Shown piece by piece: positions 7,627 through 15,784 of a DNA stretch of 36,906 nt. The DNA lies in the NCBI RefSeq assembly GCF_900290285.1, contig NZ_LT985754.1:47686-84591 (forward strand), written 5' to 3'. A program made the translations under genes and the position numbers. Within the stretch, counting starts at the first letter, position 1. Every line of letters begins with the position of its first letter. The notes below the pieces were generated by a model. The model was not told the origin of the DNA and did no database searches. It saw nothing but the letters and a program-made list of their open reading frames with translations. The stretch comes from Candidatus Centipeda massiliensis. GTDB taxonomy: Bacteria; Bacillota; Negativicutes; Selenomonadales; Selenomonadaceae.

Positions 7627-8322
7627 ATGAATCTCAAAGAAGCATTTCAGATGCAGAAGGGGCTCAGCCGCCTGATGGAGGAGGCTGCAGCCTATCTGGA
7701 GAATACCGACAACATCATGACGGTGACGGAGAAGCACCTGCGGAGCAAGGTCGTTCCCGAACAGGCAGACGAGGCGTGTGACTGCAGCGCAAAGTCGTGC
7801 ATGGCGTACAATCCCATGACGGTGCTGCGCGCATGGCACGCGCTCATGGAGGAAAAGGAGCGCCTCGGACGCGCCATCACGGCGGCAAAGGCGGGGCTGG
7901 CGCTGAACTTCGACACCGCCGCCGAGGAGAACAAGGCGCGCCGCCGCTTCCTGCAGACGCTTGCACACATGGCGGAGCAGCGCTCCACGAGCAAGAGAAA
8001 ACGCGGTGGGGGCAAGGGCTACGTCTTCAACAAGGAGGGCAACCAGACACCGTATTGCTACGACATTGAGATCGTACGAACCATCGACTATGATCGCACG
8101 GCTGTCCGCCGCATGCAGGAAGCCCTCGCCAAAAAGGCAGCGGACACCTCCCATGCAATCGACGATGCACTCGTGCGCACCGAGGTCGACTTCGCGCTGC
8201 AGCTCCCAATCTCGGAGAGCACGCTGAACGACGACCACGCAGGCCGCCATCTCGTCGAGACCATCTTCGGCAATCAGGGAAGTGCACTCGCGGAGATCAT
8301 CGAGGCGCTGGAGGGGAAGTAG
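7627..8322 (+). CDS. Hypothetical protein, co-transcribed with DUF1413 gene
   Basis: This 231-residue soluble, helical protein is not one I recognise. Visible features are an N-terminal helix (residues 1-45), a Cys cluster CDCSAKSC near 51-58 that might bind metal or form disulfides, a helical coiled-coil-like region (65-120), a basic loop STSKRKRGGGKG near 125-135, and an acidic C-terminal helix. It has no signal peptide or membrane segment. GGAGGAACC precedes ATG 7627. GC-rich codon use matches neighbours. The spacing suggests joint expression with the DUF1413 protein. Confidence 0.6.
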   Translation: MNLKEAFQMQKGLSRLMEEAAAYLENTDNIMTVTEKHLRSKVVPEQADEACDCSAKSCMAYNPMTVLRAWHALMEEKERLGRAITAAKAGLALNFDTAAEENKARRRFLQTLAHMAEQRSTSKRKRGGGKGYVFNKEGNQTPYCYDIEIVRTIDYDRTAVRRMQEALAKKAADTSHAIDDALVRTEVDFALQLPISESTLNDDHAGRHLVETIFGNQGSALAEIIEALEGK

Positions 8323-8340
8323 GAAGACTTTTTTGAACGC

Positions 8341-8437
8341 ACGTCAGATTGGTGCAGACTTTTCGTCCCATCAACGAAATCAGCCGGAAGCACAGTAAGA
8401 ACGGATTGATGCAGAGCGGACGGAAAAGATGCACCAG
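8341..8437 (+). repeat. Diverged variant of the hairpin repeat
   Basis: CGTCAGATTGGTGCAGACTT at 8342-8361 matches the left internal arm of the 168-bp repeat. CGGACGGAAAAGATGCACCA near 8417-8436 matches its right arm, and the two are mutually complementary. The terminal TAAGGAATC and CTTCCCTAA ends are missing. Its closest relative in the window is the copy at 23138. Confidence 0.55.
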
Positions 8438-8943
8438 GAGGACGGCTGCTCCGGCAGGGGCAGGGATCGCTCCCGGTTCAGGTGCAGATGAACTAAGAGG
8501 CTGCACATCCCCTCTGTGTGTACGCACACAGAACCCAAAACCTTGGTATGAACTCCCTATGAGCGGAGATGCAAATATCACCCCCGCGCCGCCGTCCGGC
8601 ATCTGCGGACAGTGCCGGTCTTTGCGGAAGCACCGCAGCGCGGAACAAAAACGCGGGGCAGGCGGGAGAGACCGCCTACGCGCTTCACCGCGCACACCGC
8701 AAACACAAAAACACAGAACGGCGCACCCCGCGCGCAGGGGACAGACGCAGACAGCGCCGCACATCCCCTGCGCAACGGACATCGCCGCGCCAATTCCCCG
8801 TCCGCACGCAAACACATTCATTCCGAAACACGCTTTCGCCGTTAAGATTCACAGCCCCTACGGGGAGCTGCGCAGGAAGCACTGAGCCTCAGGGCTTCCA
8901 CAAATAGGGAGAAGTCCCTGCCTCTGCCGGAGCAGCCGAAACC
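8438..8943. other. Non-coding or decayed region
   Basis: I find no credible gene on either strand. Open frames exist but encode Arg/His/Pro-rich peptides without ribosome sites, expected of GC-rich non-coding DNA. TCTGTGTG (8513-8520) and CACACAGA (8525-8532) form a perfect stem with a TACG loop. The stretch from about 8640 to 8830 is notably poor in T. It may be a degraded gene or a structured RNA; neither can be shown. Confidence 0.4.
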
Positions 8944-8991
8944 AAAAGCACCCGCCCGTGAAGGTTCACAGCCTCACGGACGGGTGCTTTT
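8944..8991. terminator. Strong bidirectional terminator
   Basis: AAAAGCACCCGCCCGTGA (8944-8961) pairs with TCACGGACGGGTGCTTTT (8974-8991) with one mismatch. The A-run and T-run ends let it act on both strands. It would terminate the minus-strand operon ending at 9054. Confidence 0.8.
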
Positions 8992-9009
8992 GTGCGTCAG
9001 ACATACAGA

Positions 9010-9057
9010 AAAAGACGCGCTAAGATAGCGCGACTGAATGTATCAGTGCTTCCCTAA
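9010..9057 (+). repeat. Right-end remnant of the hairpin repeat
   Basis: AAAAGACGCGCTAAGATAGC and the terminus TATCAGTGCTTCCCTAA match the right third of the 168-bp repeat. On the minus strand its outermost bases supply the TAG stop of the YgiT gene. Confidence 0.7.
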
Positions 9058-9284
9058 GCAGCATCCCGATAGTCCATAATAAAGATCTTGCTTGCGATCT
9101 TCTCAATGCGCTCCAAGATCTCGTCAATTTTCTCCATAACAGAAGCAGAATACAGAGTTTCACCGCATTGAGAGCAGACATGGCAGGGCACATTCTCAAT
9201 GATGACGTAGCAATGTGCAAGCGCGGCAAAGTATGTGCCCGTGCCCTCTTTCATCGTCCCGTCCTTACAAATCAGACAGTTCAT
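9054..9284 (-). CDS. YgiT-type zinc finger protein (antitoxin-like)
   Basis: This 76-residue protein has CxxC pairs near residues 3-6 (CLICKDG) and near 34-40 (CHVCSQCGE), with a central hydrophobic strand. That is the YgiT/MqsA N-terminal zinc-binding module. The helix-turn-helix half of MqsA is absent; the C-terminus is a short charged helix. The start ATG at 9284 follows AGAAGGGGGC. It overlaps the end of the DUF4258 gene by 20 bases. In known genomes YgiT-type fingers often sit beside small DUF4258 or RelE-like proteins as putative toxin-antitoxin pairs, so an antitoxin role is plausible inference. The stop codon TAG lies in the edge of a repeat remnant, so the natural C-terminus may have been changed by the insertion. 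Confidence 0.8.
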   Translation of the reverse strand: MNCLICKDGTMKEGTGTYFAALAHCYVIIENVPCHVCSQCGETLYSASVMEKIDEILERIEKIASKIFIMDYRDAA

Positions 9285-9597
9285 CGTTCTGCCCCCTTCT
9301 CGTTTTGAAATCCTCACTCCACTTATCCACATCAGGAACGTAGGCGGTTATAATACGGCTCGATGTTCCCTCGTCACTCATAACGACATGAATACGTCGT
9401 CCATCCAAACTTTGCCCCAAGATCAGACAACTCGGATACGGGAAATCATTCGGATATTGCTCGATGATTTCGCCCGTATGTACCGCATTCCGCACATCCC
9501 TTGCCCGAATACCGCGCTGCCGAAACCGCTCCGCCGCGTGCGCCGTAATGAACACATCGTCCTTCTCATAGTAGGTTTTCAGACGTTCTATCGTCAT
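9265..9597 (-). CDS. DUF4258 domain protein (toxin-like)
   Basis: This 110-residue protein has the DUF4258 pattern: ITAHAAERFRQRGI near residue 17-30, then VHTGEIIEQYP and SCLILGQSLDGRRIHVVMSDEG. The fold is related to BrnT/RelE-like small toxins, and the His-rich first helix is typical. The last part (VDKWSEDFKTRRG) is charged. Its ATG at 9597 shares one base with the TGA of the ppx gene upstream (TGATG), indicating translational coupling. Its tail overlaps the YgiT gene. Toxin activity is not established for the family and is inferred from the pairing. Confidence 0.75.
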   Translation of the reverse strand: MTIERLKTYYEKDDVFITAHAAERFRQRGIRARDVRNAVHTGEIIEQYPNDFPYPSCLILGQSLDGRRIHVVMSDEGTSSRIITAYVPDVDKWSEDFKTRRGQNDELSDL

Positions 9598-10511
9598 CAC
9601 TTCTGCTCCACCCCGATAATCTCCTTCCATATATATCCCTCTCTCACGCCCGAGTCGCTGTAGAGAATATCCTCGGCAGCGAAGGTGTCGGCGAGGGTAT
9701 GGGCGATGATCATGCCGGGGATGATGGTGTGGAGGCGGTCGGGGGCGGAGCGCAGGAGAATGGCGGTATTCGTCTCGCTGAGCGGCTGACCGCTGCCGAA
9801 CAGTTCAATCATCACGGGAAGGTGTGCAGCCTGCAGGAGGCGCGGCGTTTCCTCTGGGAAAAGGAGGCGGTGCATGCGGCTCGCGCTGCTGAGAACGCCG
9901 CCCATGCCGACAATATGCCGCGTGCGCAGCGTACGCACGGCGGGTGCATCATCGAGAATCCCCTCCACCGCGCTGCGGATCGCCGCGCACTCCGCCGCCG
10001 TCGGGAGCAGTCCCGCCACATGCGCCTTGGCGCTCGCGAGCGAGCCGAGGGGCAGACTCCACCGCCCCGTCATTGTATGATCTTGGTATGAAATGATCTC
10101 CGTACTGCCGCCGCCGATGTCGAGCATCACACCGTCTGCGTGTGCAATGCTCGTGGTCGCGCCGATGAAGTCGTACGCTGCCTCCTCCTCACCGCTGATG
10201 ATGCGAACCGCGACGCCCGTGCGCCGCATGATTTCATCCGTGACAGCATGACCGTTTGCAGCACTGCGCAGTGCTGCCGTCGCAAAGGAATGGACGTGCG
10301 CAATCCCAAAGGTATCAATAAAGTCCATAAACCCGCGCAGGATCTTAACGGTCTTTTCGATCCCCTCGCGCACGAGCCGTCCATCTTCCAAATAGCCCGC
10401 GAGGCCGACCGTATGCTTGCGCTTGAGGAGCAGCTCGAACGTCTTGCCCTCAATCTGATAGACTGCCATGCGGATGGTGTTGGATCCGATGTCGATGATC
10501 GCGTGCAGCAT
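9597..10511 (-). CDS. ppx: Ppx/GppA-family phosphatase
   Basis: This 304-residue protein belongs to the actin-like ASKHA fold family of exopolyphosphatases and guanosine pentaphosphate phosphohydrolases. Diagnostic blocks are the N-terminal phosphate-1 loop IDIGSNTIRMAVY, ATAALRSAAN, the catalytic-region ISGEEEAAYDFIGA (Glu), the phosphate-2 loop LDIGGGSTEII and GMGGVLSSASRM. It lacks the C-terminal HD extension of E. coli Ppx, so it is the short Firmicute/Aquifex type. It acts in the cytoplasm on polyphosphate or pppGpp; the two cannot be separated here. It begins 4 bases after the threonine synthase stop and is translationally coupled to DUF4258, so the four genes form one operon. Confidence 0.85.
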   Translation of the reverse strand: MLHAIIDIGSNTIRMAVYQIEGKTFELLLKRKHTVGLAGYLEDGRLVREGIEKTVKILRGFMDFIDTFGIAHVHSFATAALRSAANGHAVTDEIMRRTGVAVRIISGEEEAAYDFIGATTSIAHADGVMLDIGGGSTEIISYQDHTMTGRWSLPLGSLASAKAHVAGLLPTAAECAAIRSAVEGILDDAPAVRTLRTRHIVGMGGVLSSASRMHRLLFPEETPRLLQAAHLPVMIELFGSGQPLSETNTAILLRSAPDRLHTIIPGMIIAHTLADTFAAEDILYSDSGVREGYIWKEIIGVEQK

Positions 10512-10515
10512 AATG

Positions 10516-11517
10516 CTACCGCTTCAGCCCGCTGCCGGGCACGGGGATGACGACGCGGTAGTTGTCGGGCATGCCGTCCGCGAAGAAGGAACGTGCCCCC
10601 GCCAGAGCCGCCGCAGCCGTGAGCTCGGCGTAGATGCCGCGTCGATTGAGCATCTTTGCCGCCTTTAGGATCTCGCTGTCCTCGACGGCGACGGCATCGC
10701 CTCCGCTGTTGCGCAGCGCCTTGACAATCCCCTCCAAACGCGCCGGCGCACCCACGCGGATCGTCTCGGCGATTGTGCTCTTGCGCGGTGTCTCGGGCAG
10801 GTTGTGGAACGCCTCCACGACGGGTGCACATTTCGTACTCTGCACACCGACGAAGTGCGGCAGACGACCGATCTCGGCAAATCCCAGATAGAGTCCGAGG
10901 AGGAGCGAGCCGTTGCCGATGGGGACGAAGATATAGTCCGGCACCGCGTCGCCCAGCTGGTGATAGATCTCCTGCGCCATGCTCTTGATCCCATCGGCGA
11001 AGAGCGGGTTGTAGACATGGGAGGCATAGTAGTCGCTGCCGAGTTCTGCTTGAAGCGTACTGCCCGCGTTCATGCGCCCGTTCGGCACACGCACGACATC
11101 TGCGCCGTACGCCGCGATCTGCTTGGTGCGCTCGGCAGAAATATCATCCGGCACATAGACCCGGCACGCCATGCCCGCCGCTGCAGCGTATGCCGCAACC
11201 GCAGCGCCCGCGTTGCCCGAGGAGTCAATCGCTACGCGGTCGATGTCGATGTGTGCGAGTTCGCCGATGAGGCGTTTCGCCCCTCGATCCTTGAAGGATC
11301 CCGTCGGCTGGCGATCCTCCATCTTGAAAAAGAAGCGGGCACCGTCGATGACGAGCGGCAGAAGTGGTGTCTCCGTCTCGCCGAGCGTCACCGCCTCGTG
11401 ACGATCCGCCGCATCCATCGCCGTCTGATACAGGCGAAAAAGCCCGCCGCACTCACACACGTATGCGTGTGTTGCGACGGGGTATTCCTTTTTACAGCGC
11501 TCACAGTAGAAGTGCAT
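10516..11517 (-). CDS. thrC: Threonine synthase
   Basis: This 333-residue fold-type II PLP enzyme is most like threonine synthase (O-phosphohomoserine to threonine). A small N-terminal Cys module (C5, C8, C21, C23) is followed by the PLP-lysine motif PTGSFKDRG near residues 71-79. IDSSGNAGAAVAAYAA follows as the substrate/cofactor loop, then PIGNGSLLLGLYLGF as the phosphate-binding Gly loop. The C-terminal VIPVPGSGLK matches the family ending. AGAGGAGGA supports ATG 11517. It heads the operon with ppx, DUF4258 and YgiT. A related PLP lyase such as threonine dehydratase is less likely given the Cys module. No other threonine genes are near. Confidence 0.8.
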   Translation of the reverse strand: MHFYCERCKKEYPVATHAYVCECGGLFRLYQTAMDAADRHEAVTLGETETPLLPLVIDGARFFFKMEDRQPTGSFKDRGAKRLIGELAHIDIDRVAIDSSGNAGAAVAAYAAAAGMACRVYVPDDISAERTKQIAAYGADVVRVPNGRMNAGSTLQAELGSDYYASHVYNPLFADGIKSMAQEIYHQLGDAVPDYIFVPIGNGSLLLGLYLGFAEIGRLPHFVGVQSTKCAPVVEAFHNLPETPRKSTIAETIRVGAPARLEGIVKALRNSGGDAVAVEDSEILKAAKMLNRRGIYAELTAAAALAGARSFFADGMPDNYRVVIPVPGSGLKR

Positions 11518-11569
11518 GACAGATCCTCCTCTTGAACGTATGAGATTGCAACGGTATGATGTAACGATG

Positions 11570-11593
11570 CCTCCCCCATCGCAATGGGGGAGG
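11570..11593 (-). promoter_or_regulatory. Perfect hairpin upstream of thrC
   Basis: CCTCCCCCAT (11570-11579) and ATGGGGGAGG (11584-11593) are a perfect 10-bp stem with a 4-base loop. No T-run follows on either strand, so it is not a classical intrinsic terminator. Lying between the phosphoethanolamine transferase stop and the thrC start, it may be a leader structure or a processing stem. Confidence 0.45.
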
Positions 11594-11663
11594 GAAGGGG
11601 CGCCTTGATCGGTGTGTAGAAAACATCTCTATGGTTCAAAATTCACATATAATACAGGCACCC

Positions 11664-13538
11664 CTATCGGCTCACTTCGCTCGCCGTTCCCTCCGCCCCA
11701 GCGGGCGAAGCGCCCGCATTTTCATCCGTATGATCCTCCGTCAGCGCGTGGTTGCCAAACATCGTCGTCAGCGTCTCGCGCGTAAAGCCGTAGGCGGGAC
11801 TCGAAAAATCCTGCCGTGGATCATAGCGGTTGTTCGGCGCTCCGAGCAGTCCGCAGACCGTATCGTACATCATATCGTTCGTAAAATATGCCTCGCGCCG
11901 CCCGGCAAGGGTCGCCGCACGATTCGGCAGCGCCGCGCGGTACTCCGGTGAGAGATAGATAAAGAACGGGATGCGTACCATATCGAAGCTGAACACATCG
12001 GGGTTATGCGAGATCTTGAGATTTTCCCCGTGGTCGGAGAAATAGACCATCGCGCGGAGGTTCAGGTTTTTCTCCGCGTATGCAAAAATCTCCGACAGAA
12101 TGTGATCCGTATAGAGAATGCTGTTCGCATAGGACGGCGCACTTGTCATCGCGGATTCGCCGTTCTCGGCGGCGAACTTCGCCCATTCGTCGGGGTAGCG
12201 GTTATTGTAGTAAATATGGCTGCCCATCAGATGCAGCACAATGAAGTTATTCACATTCGGATCAATACGCGTCAGATACGGGAGCAGACTCTCATCAAAC
12301 TTCGTCGTAAAGGTGTAGGAGTCGTCCGTCCACTCCGCCTCATCCGCCGTCTTTGCGACCATCGTGATCGCGCTGTCGAACTGACCGTACCGTCCCTGAT
12401 TGCTGAACCAGTACGTATGGTAGCCGATCTTCTTCGCAACATCGAGAATGGACGCCGACTCGAAGAACTCCTTGTCATTGTACTGACTCTTCTCTGTCAG
12501 TGCACGCTCCAGCACTGGTACGGTCTGCGTCCAGCAGGAATAGGTGTGCGGATAGACGTAGAAGCCCTCGCGCTCCGCTGCCATGTGCTCCATCCACGGA
12601 GTATTCTCATACGGGAAGCTCGGCGTATAGTAGTGCATATAGTTCCGCGAAGCGGACTCGCCGATAACGAAGATCACCGTCCCCGGGGCGCGTGCCGCAA
12701 GGGTATTCTCGGCATCAATGATGAGCGACGCATATCTCTCGTCCTGATTTAGACCGTACGACTGCGTTTCCTCAACGTACGTTGTCACATCTTTGTAAAG
12801 TCCTGCGATGGAGCACTCCGGGATCAGCACAATATGCACCCCTGCCGCGACAAGCATGACCGCGACCAGCGATCCCATGCGCGACCCCTCTGCACTCGGA
12901 TAGATGCGCTGTGCAAATATGAGATAGCTGCGGTACGAAAGATAGATAAGCAGCAGAAGAAGAAGAGTTACCCCGATCGCCGGCAGCACGCCCACCGTCG
13001 ACTCGATATAGTCCCCCGCCTCGTGCCAGTTCGTGAGATACAGCGCCATGAGCGAGGCGGGACTGAGCGCATGCCAGACCGTCATATAGTAGGCGATCTG
13101 CGTGAGTGGAACGAGTGCCATGAGAAAGCCGAGCACCGCGAGCAGCGCCGCTGTCAGTCGTTTGCGTCCGAGGTGAAAGAGAACGCCGCCGAGCGCGGCG
13201 AGCACGAGCATATTTGCCGTTCCGATGAGGAAGTCAAAGAAGATGAGCGAACGATACCAGTCCCGCCCATACGTCCATGCGTAGAGCAGCGGGAAGGTCA
13301 GGCACCAGAGCAGCCCCGGCACCATCGCCCCGATCATCCCGCGCGAGAATAGGGGTACGCCCGTCCCATACTGCATGAGCATGAGAACCCCGAGGACAGG
13401 AAGGAGCGCGGGAAGAAAATACTCCGCGCCCATATCCTGCCCCATATTGATATAGCACGCGACAAGCGTCAGAAAGTACGCCCCTGCCGCCGCCGCATAG
13501 CGGATCCACTCATTCGTCCGCTCCGTTGATACCTTCAT
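11664..13538 (-). CDS. Phosphoethanolamine transferase, sulfatase superfamily
   Basis: This 624-residue membrane enzyme has five or more N-terminal transmembrane segments (about residues 10-245), then a periplasmic sulfatase/alkaline-phosphatase-fold domain. Active-site blocks include VIFVIGESASRNYMHYY (metal Glu), YSCWTQTVPVL with the Thr that aligns with the phosphoethanolamine-accepting nucleophile of EptA/Cpt enzymes, LHLMGSHIYYNNRYP, and SDHGENL with the metal Asp/His. Such enzymes transfer phosphoethanolamine from phosphatidylethanolamine to lipid A or core sugars, giving resistance to cationic peptides. That fits an outer-membraned Firmicute. Acceptor specificity cannot be read. It starts 12 bases after the 3D-domain gene, so the two are probably co-transcribed. 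The C-terminal 30 residues are low-complexity Ala/Glu/Thr. Confidence 0.85.
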   Translation of the reverse strand: MKVSTERTNEWIRYAAAAGAYFLTLVACYINMGQDMGAEYFLPALLPVLGVLMLMQYGTGVPLFSRGMIGAMVPGLLWCLTFPLLYAWTYGRDWYRSLIFFDFLIGTANMLVLAALGGVLFHLGRKRLTAALLAVLGFLMALVPLTQIAYYMTVWHALSPASLMALYLTNWHEAGDYIESTVGVLPAIGVTLLLLLLIYLSYRSYLIFAQRIYPSAEGSRMGSLVAVMLVAAGVHIVLIPECSIAGLYKDVTTYVEETQSYGLNQDERYASLIIDAENTLAARAPGTVIFVIGESASRNYMHYYTPSFPYENTPWMEHMAAEREGFYVYPHTYSCWTQTVPVLERALTEKSQYNDKEFFESASILDVAKKIGYHTYWFSNQGRYGQFDSAITMVAKTADEAEWTDDSYTFTTKFDESLLPYLTRIDPNVNNFIVLHLMGSHIYYNNRYPDEWAKFAAENGESAMTSAPSYANSILYTDHILSEIFAYAEKNLNLRAMVYFSDHGENLKISHNPDVFSFDMVRIPFFIYLSPEYRAALPNRAATLAGRREAYFTNDMMYDTVCGLLGAPNNRYDPRQDFSSPAYGFTRETLTTMFGNHALTEDHTDENAGASPAGAEGTASEVSR

Positions 13539-13550
13539 AATAACGCCATA

Positions 13551-14252
13551 CTACTCCATAATAAAGATTTCGAGTTCCTGCCGACCGAACATCAGCGCCT
13601 CTGCGTGTGTGTCAAAGGCAATGTCGATGCGATTGCCGCTAATTGCATGGCCAATGTCCTCCGCTACGGCCTCTCCGTAGCCGGGGATAAAAACTCGTGT
13701 ACCGAGCGGGATCACCGACGGATCCACGGCAATCACACCGTGACGTACGAGTGTCCCCGTTGCCGTGCGGTTGCCATTGCCGGGATCAAATGCGCTGTAT
13801 GCCGTCGCTGCCACGTAGAGGGCGCGCCCATGCCCACGGCTCACCTGTGGTGCACGCTCCTCGTGAATCCCGAGTGCCACAGGATCGTATGGAACACCGC
13901 CCGAAAGAACGAGATAGGTCGCCTCGCCGCAGATCCCATCGACCGTGAGTCCATGCGCCTCCTGACAGCGCATGATCGCCGCACGTGTCAATGGACCTGC
14001 GACACCGTCCGCAGCGCCGTCCAGATAGCCGCCCTCGATCAGCAACTCCTGCACATGTGCTACCGCAGCACCGCGCATCCCCTCCTTCACAAGAATGTGC
14101 GCCGCTGCAGCGGGCGCAGGAATCGCAAGCGGAGCGGCTACCGCGAGCATTGTACCGACAGAGAGTGCGCCGCGCAAGCGATGCAGTTCCCTGTGCCGCT
14201 TTGCCCTCCGCATAAAATTTCGTGCTGCCCAAAGGAGTTTCCGTATCTGCAT
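13551..14252 (-). CDS. Secreted peptidoglycan-binding 3D-domain protein
   Basis: This 233-residue exported protein has a basic N-terminus and a hydrophobic signal stretch near residues 28-50 ending in APAAAA. A PG_binding_1 repeat follows (GMRGAAVAHVQELLIEGGYLDGAADGVAGPLTRAAI, about 57-110). The C-terminal 3D domain (about 145-232) includes AYSAFDPGNGNRTATGT, HGVIAVDPSVIPLGTRVFIPGYG, AEDIGHAISGNRIDIAF and the ending EIFIME. The three conserved Asp residues of the 3D (MltA/Rpf-like) fold are present. These proteins act as lytic transglycosylase-like cell-wall enzymes. GGGAG precedes ATG 14252. It is the first gene of a unit with the phosphoethanolamine transferase, pairing cell-wall and outer-membrane modification. 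Confidence 0.85.
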   Translation of the reverse strand: MQIRKLLWAARNFMRRAKRHRELHRLRGALSVGTMLAVAAPLAIPAPAAAAHILVKEGMRGAAVAHVQELLIEGGYLDGAADGVAGPLTRAAIMRCQEAHGLTVDGICGEATYLVLSGGVPYDPVALGIHEERAPQVSRGHGRALYVAATAYSAFDPGNGNRTATGTLVRHGVIAVDPSVIPLGTRVFIPGYGEAVAEDIGHAISGNRIDIAFDTHAEALMFGRQELEIFIME

Positions 14253-14359
14253 GCAATCGCGCTCCCTTCATTTTCCCTGTCCTTGCCGCGCTCCACGCAC
14301 GGCAAAGGAAAGCACCATTTCTTTCTATGGGAATATTTTACTATAAACTGATATGCACG

Positions 14360-15190
14360 TCAAACACAAGCAAGCTCGATTTGAGGTGCCAGTGGGATCA
14401 GCCCGTCCTCTGCCGCATACTGGTAGAAGAGTCGAAGCCCCGCAAGTGTCTCCGCATCCAGCTGCCAGACGACCGCGCGGCCGAGATACTCCGTCAGCTG
14501 CGCACGCGTAAAGCGCCCGTCCGAGAGCACCGCGCCGATCGCCGCCTCCTTCACCGTGTCCCAGTGGCGGAACGCCGCTGCGATCCGTCCATGCACCATG
14601 CGGAGTTCCTCCGGATGCGCCGCCGCGAATGACCGCGCTGCCGCCCAGACACCAAACACCATGCGCGCCCCCGTCAGCTGCTTCCACTCCCGTGCGAGAT
14701 CGTAGATGTGGATCCCCTCGGGCGGGTGATGGTAGAGTTCGAGTGCGTCATCTCCGATGAACATGGATGCCGCTGCCCCCTCCGGCACGGGATCATCCGG
14801 CGTGAGTGCGCGTATTTCATAGGCGGGCGCAGCATCGTACGCGCGGTGCAGGATGATCTTCAGCAGCGCGTGGGAGGACGCCGACTTGTCCGAGAGCAGG
14901 ACGCGCTGCGTGCCGATCTCCTCCGCCGGTACGCGGCTCACAAGAAGGACGCTGCGCACATCCCCGTCCGAGGCGATGCACACATCCGGCAGGAGGACAA
15001 GATCGTCCGCATGCCGTGCATAGGTGATCGATGAGACCCCTGACACATCCAGATGCTTCGCCTCAAGCCGCCCGTTGAGCTGCGCGGGCGTCGCACGCAG
15101 GATATCCAGCCCCTCCGCCGCCCCGTGCGCGAGCGCATACGTCAGCGGCAGCACATTCAAAAACGCAATATGACCCAAACGGGGTACCAT
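14360..15190 (-). CDS. mqnA: Chorismate dehydratase MqnA (futalosine pathway)
   Basis: This 276-residue protein matches MqnA, a periplasmic-binding-protein fold enzyme that dehydrates chorismate to 3-enolpyruvylbenzoate, the first step of the futalosine route to menaquinone. Landmarks are RLGHIAFLNVLPLTYAL at the N-terminus, a DVSGVSSITYA block, LLSDKSASSHALLKI, SMFIGDDALELY and MVFGVWAA. The start at 15190 is preferred: AGAGGGGG is 6 bases upstream, while the alternative ATG at 15196 touches it. TATAAT lies at 15217-15222 on the minus strand. The other mqn genes are not in this window. It implies menaquinone-based respiration. Confidence 0.85.
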   Translation of the reverse strand: MVPRLGHIAFLNVLPLTYALAHGAAEGLDILRATPAQLNGRLEAKHLDVSGVSSITYARHADDLVLLPDVCIASDGDVRSVLLVSRVPAEEIGTQRVLLSDKSASSHALLKIILHRAYDAAPAYEIRALTPDDPVPEGAAASMFIGDDALELYHHPPEGIHIYDLAREWKQLTGARMVFGVWAAARSFAAAHPEELRMVHGRIAAAFRHWDTVKEAAIGAVLSDGRFTRAQLTEYLGRAVVWQLDAETLAGLRLFYQYAAEDGLIPLAPQIELACV

Positions 15191-15275
15191 GCACATCCCC
15201 CTCTCTTTCTTTTCCCATTATAATCTTTTTTCGCGGAAAAATACAGTATTTTCGCAATCACCTAGGGGGACACGC

Positions 15276-15303
15276 ATAAAAAAGACAGCTGAGGCGCTGT
15301 CTT
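15276..15303 (-). terminator. Intrinsic terminator, minus strand
   Basis: Reading the minus strand, AAGACAGC (15303-15296) pairs with GCTGTCTT (15289-15282) over a 6-base loop, followed by six T. It terminates transcription coming from the small gene at 15682 before mqnA. Confidence 0.75.
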
Positions 15304-15481
15304 GTGTGGGATCATAACGATGGCGCTATCGACTCGGTAGGTGGTCAATCTGAGCCTTAGAACGGCAGTGATTGGCCATGAACGAAACAAACGTGGCGCG
15401 GCTGAATTTATCAGTAAAGCAAATAGATTGCGCGCTGGCAGAATGAACTAAACAGATCCGCCATCAGACGCCTCTGAGACA
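15304..15481. other. Intergenic stretch with repeat scrap
   Basis: I see no gene. GGTCAAT near 15341 can pair with ATTGGCC near 15371. A short scrap of the dispersed repeat, GGCGCGGCTGAATTTATCAGT, lies at 15395-15415 and breaks off before the terminus. Confidence 0.4.
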
Positions 15482-15682
15482 TCATGGAAGATAGCGGATG
15501 CGCTTTTGCTGTGGTGCAGACGGAGCGGGACAGTCCTTTCGATGCACGAAAAGATAGATCGTTTCAAGCCCCGTTGTAATCGCATCCAAAACAACGCTGA
15601 CGCCATTCATCAGCAGCAGAAAGAATATGCTCCCCATGGTCACGACGACGAGAGCGATCACAGAGAATGTCAACAGATCCAT
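15482..15682 (-). CDS. Small single-pass membrane protein, unknown
   Basis: This 66-residue protein has one strong N-terminal transmembrane segment (residues 3-30, rich in Val, Leu, Ile, Phe), a short amphipathic stretch, then a basic Pro-containing tail (HRKDCPAPSAPQQKRIRY). I do not recognise it. Start ATG 15682 is chosen because TTGGGGGTG lies upstream and the peptide begins with the membrane helix. A terminator follows at 15303. Flanking repeat remnants suggest local rearrangement. It could be a holin-like or regulatory micropeptide; confidence in coding is moderate. Confidence 0.5.
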   Translation of the reverse strand: MDLLTFSVIALVVVTMGSIFFLLLMNGVSVVLDAITTGLETIYLFVHRKDCPAPSAPQQKRIRYLP

Positions 15683-15784
15683 ACGAACACCCCCAACGCA
15701 CCAAGCCGAAGCGGCTCGTGAGATCATTCTGTTTCCGTTGTCCACGCGCCGCCAATATGCGCAGATTCTTTTATGCCATATTAT

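Noticed and set aside
8470-8560. Possible riboswitch-like fold
   Set aside because: A stem with a TACG loop exists, but I could not match conserved cores of cobalamin, THF, SAM or T-box elements, and no gene starts downstream on the plus strand.
8349-8885. Overlapping open frames on both strands (about 175 codons)
   Set aside because: Products are Arg/Pro/Cys/His-rich without conserved pattern, ribosome sites are absent, and part overlaps a repeat variant.
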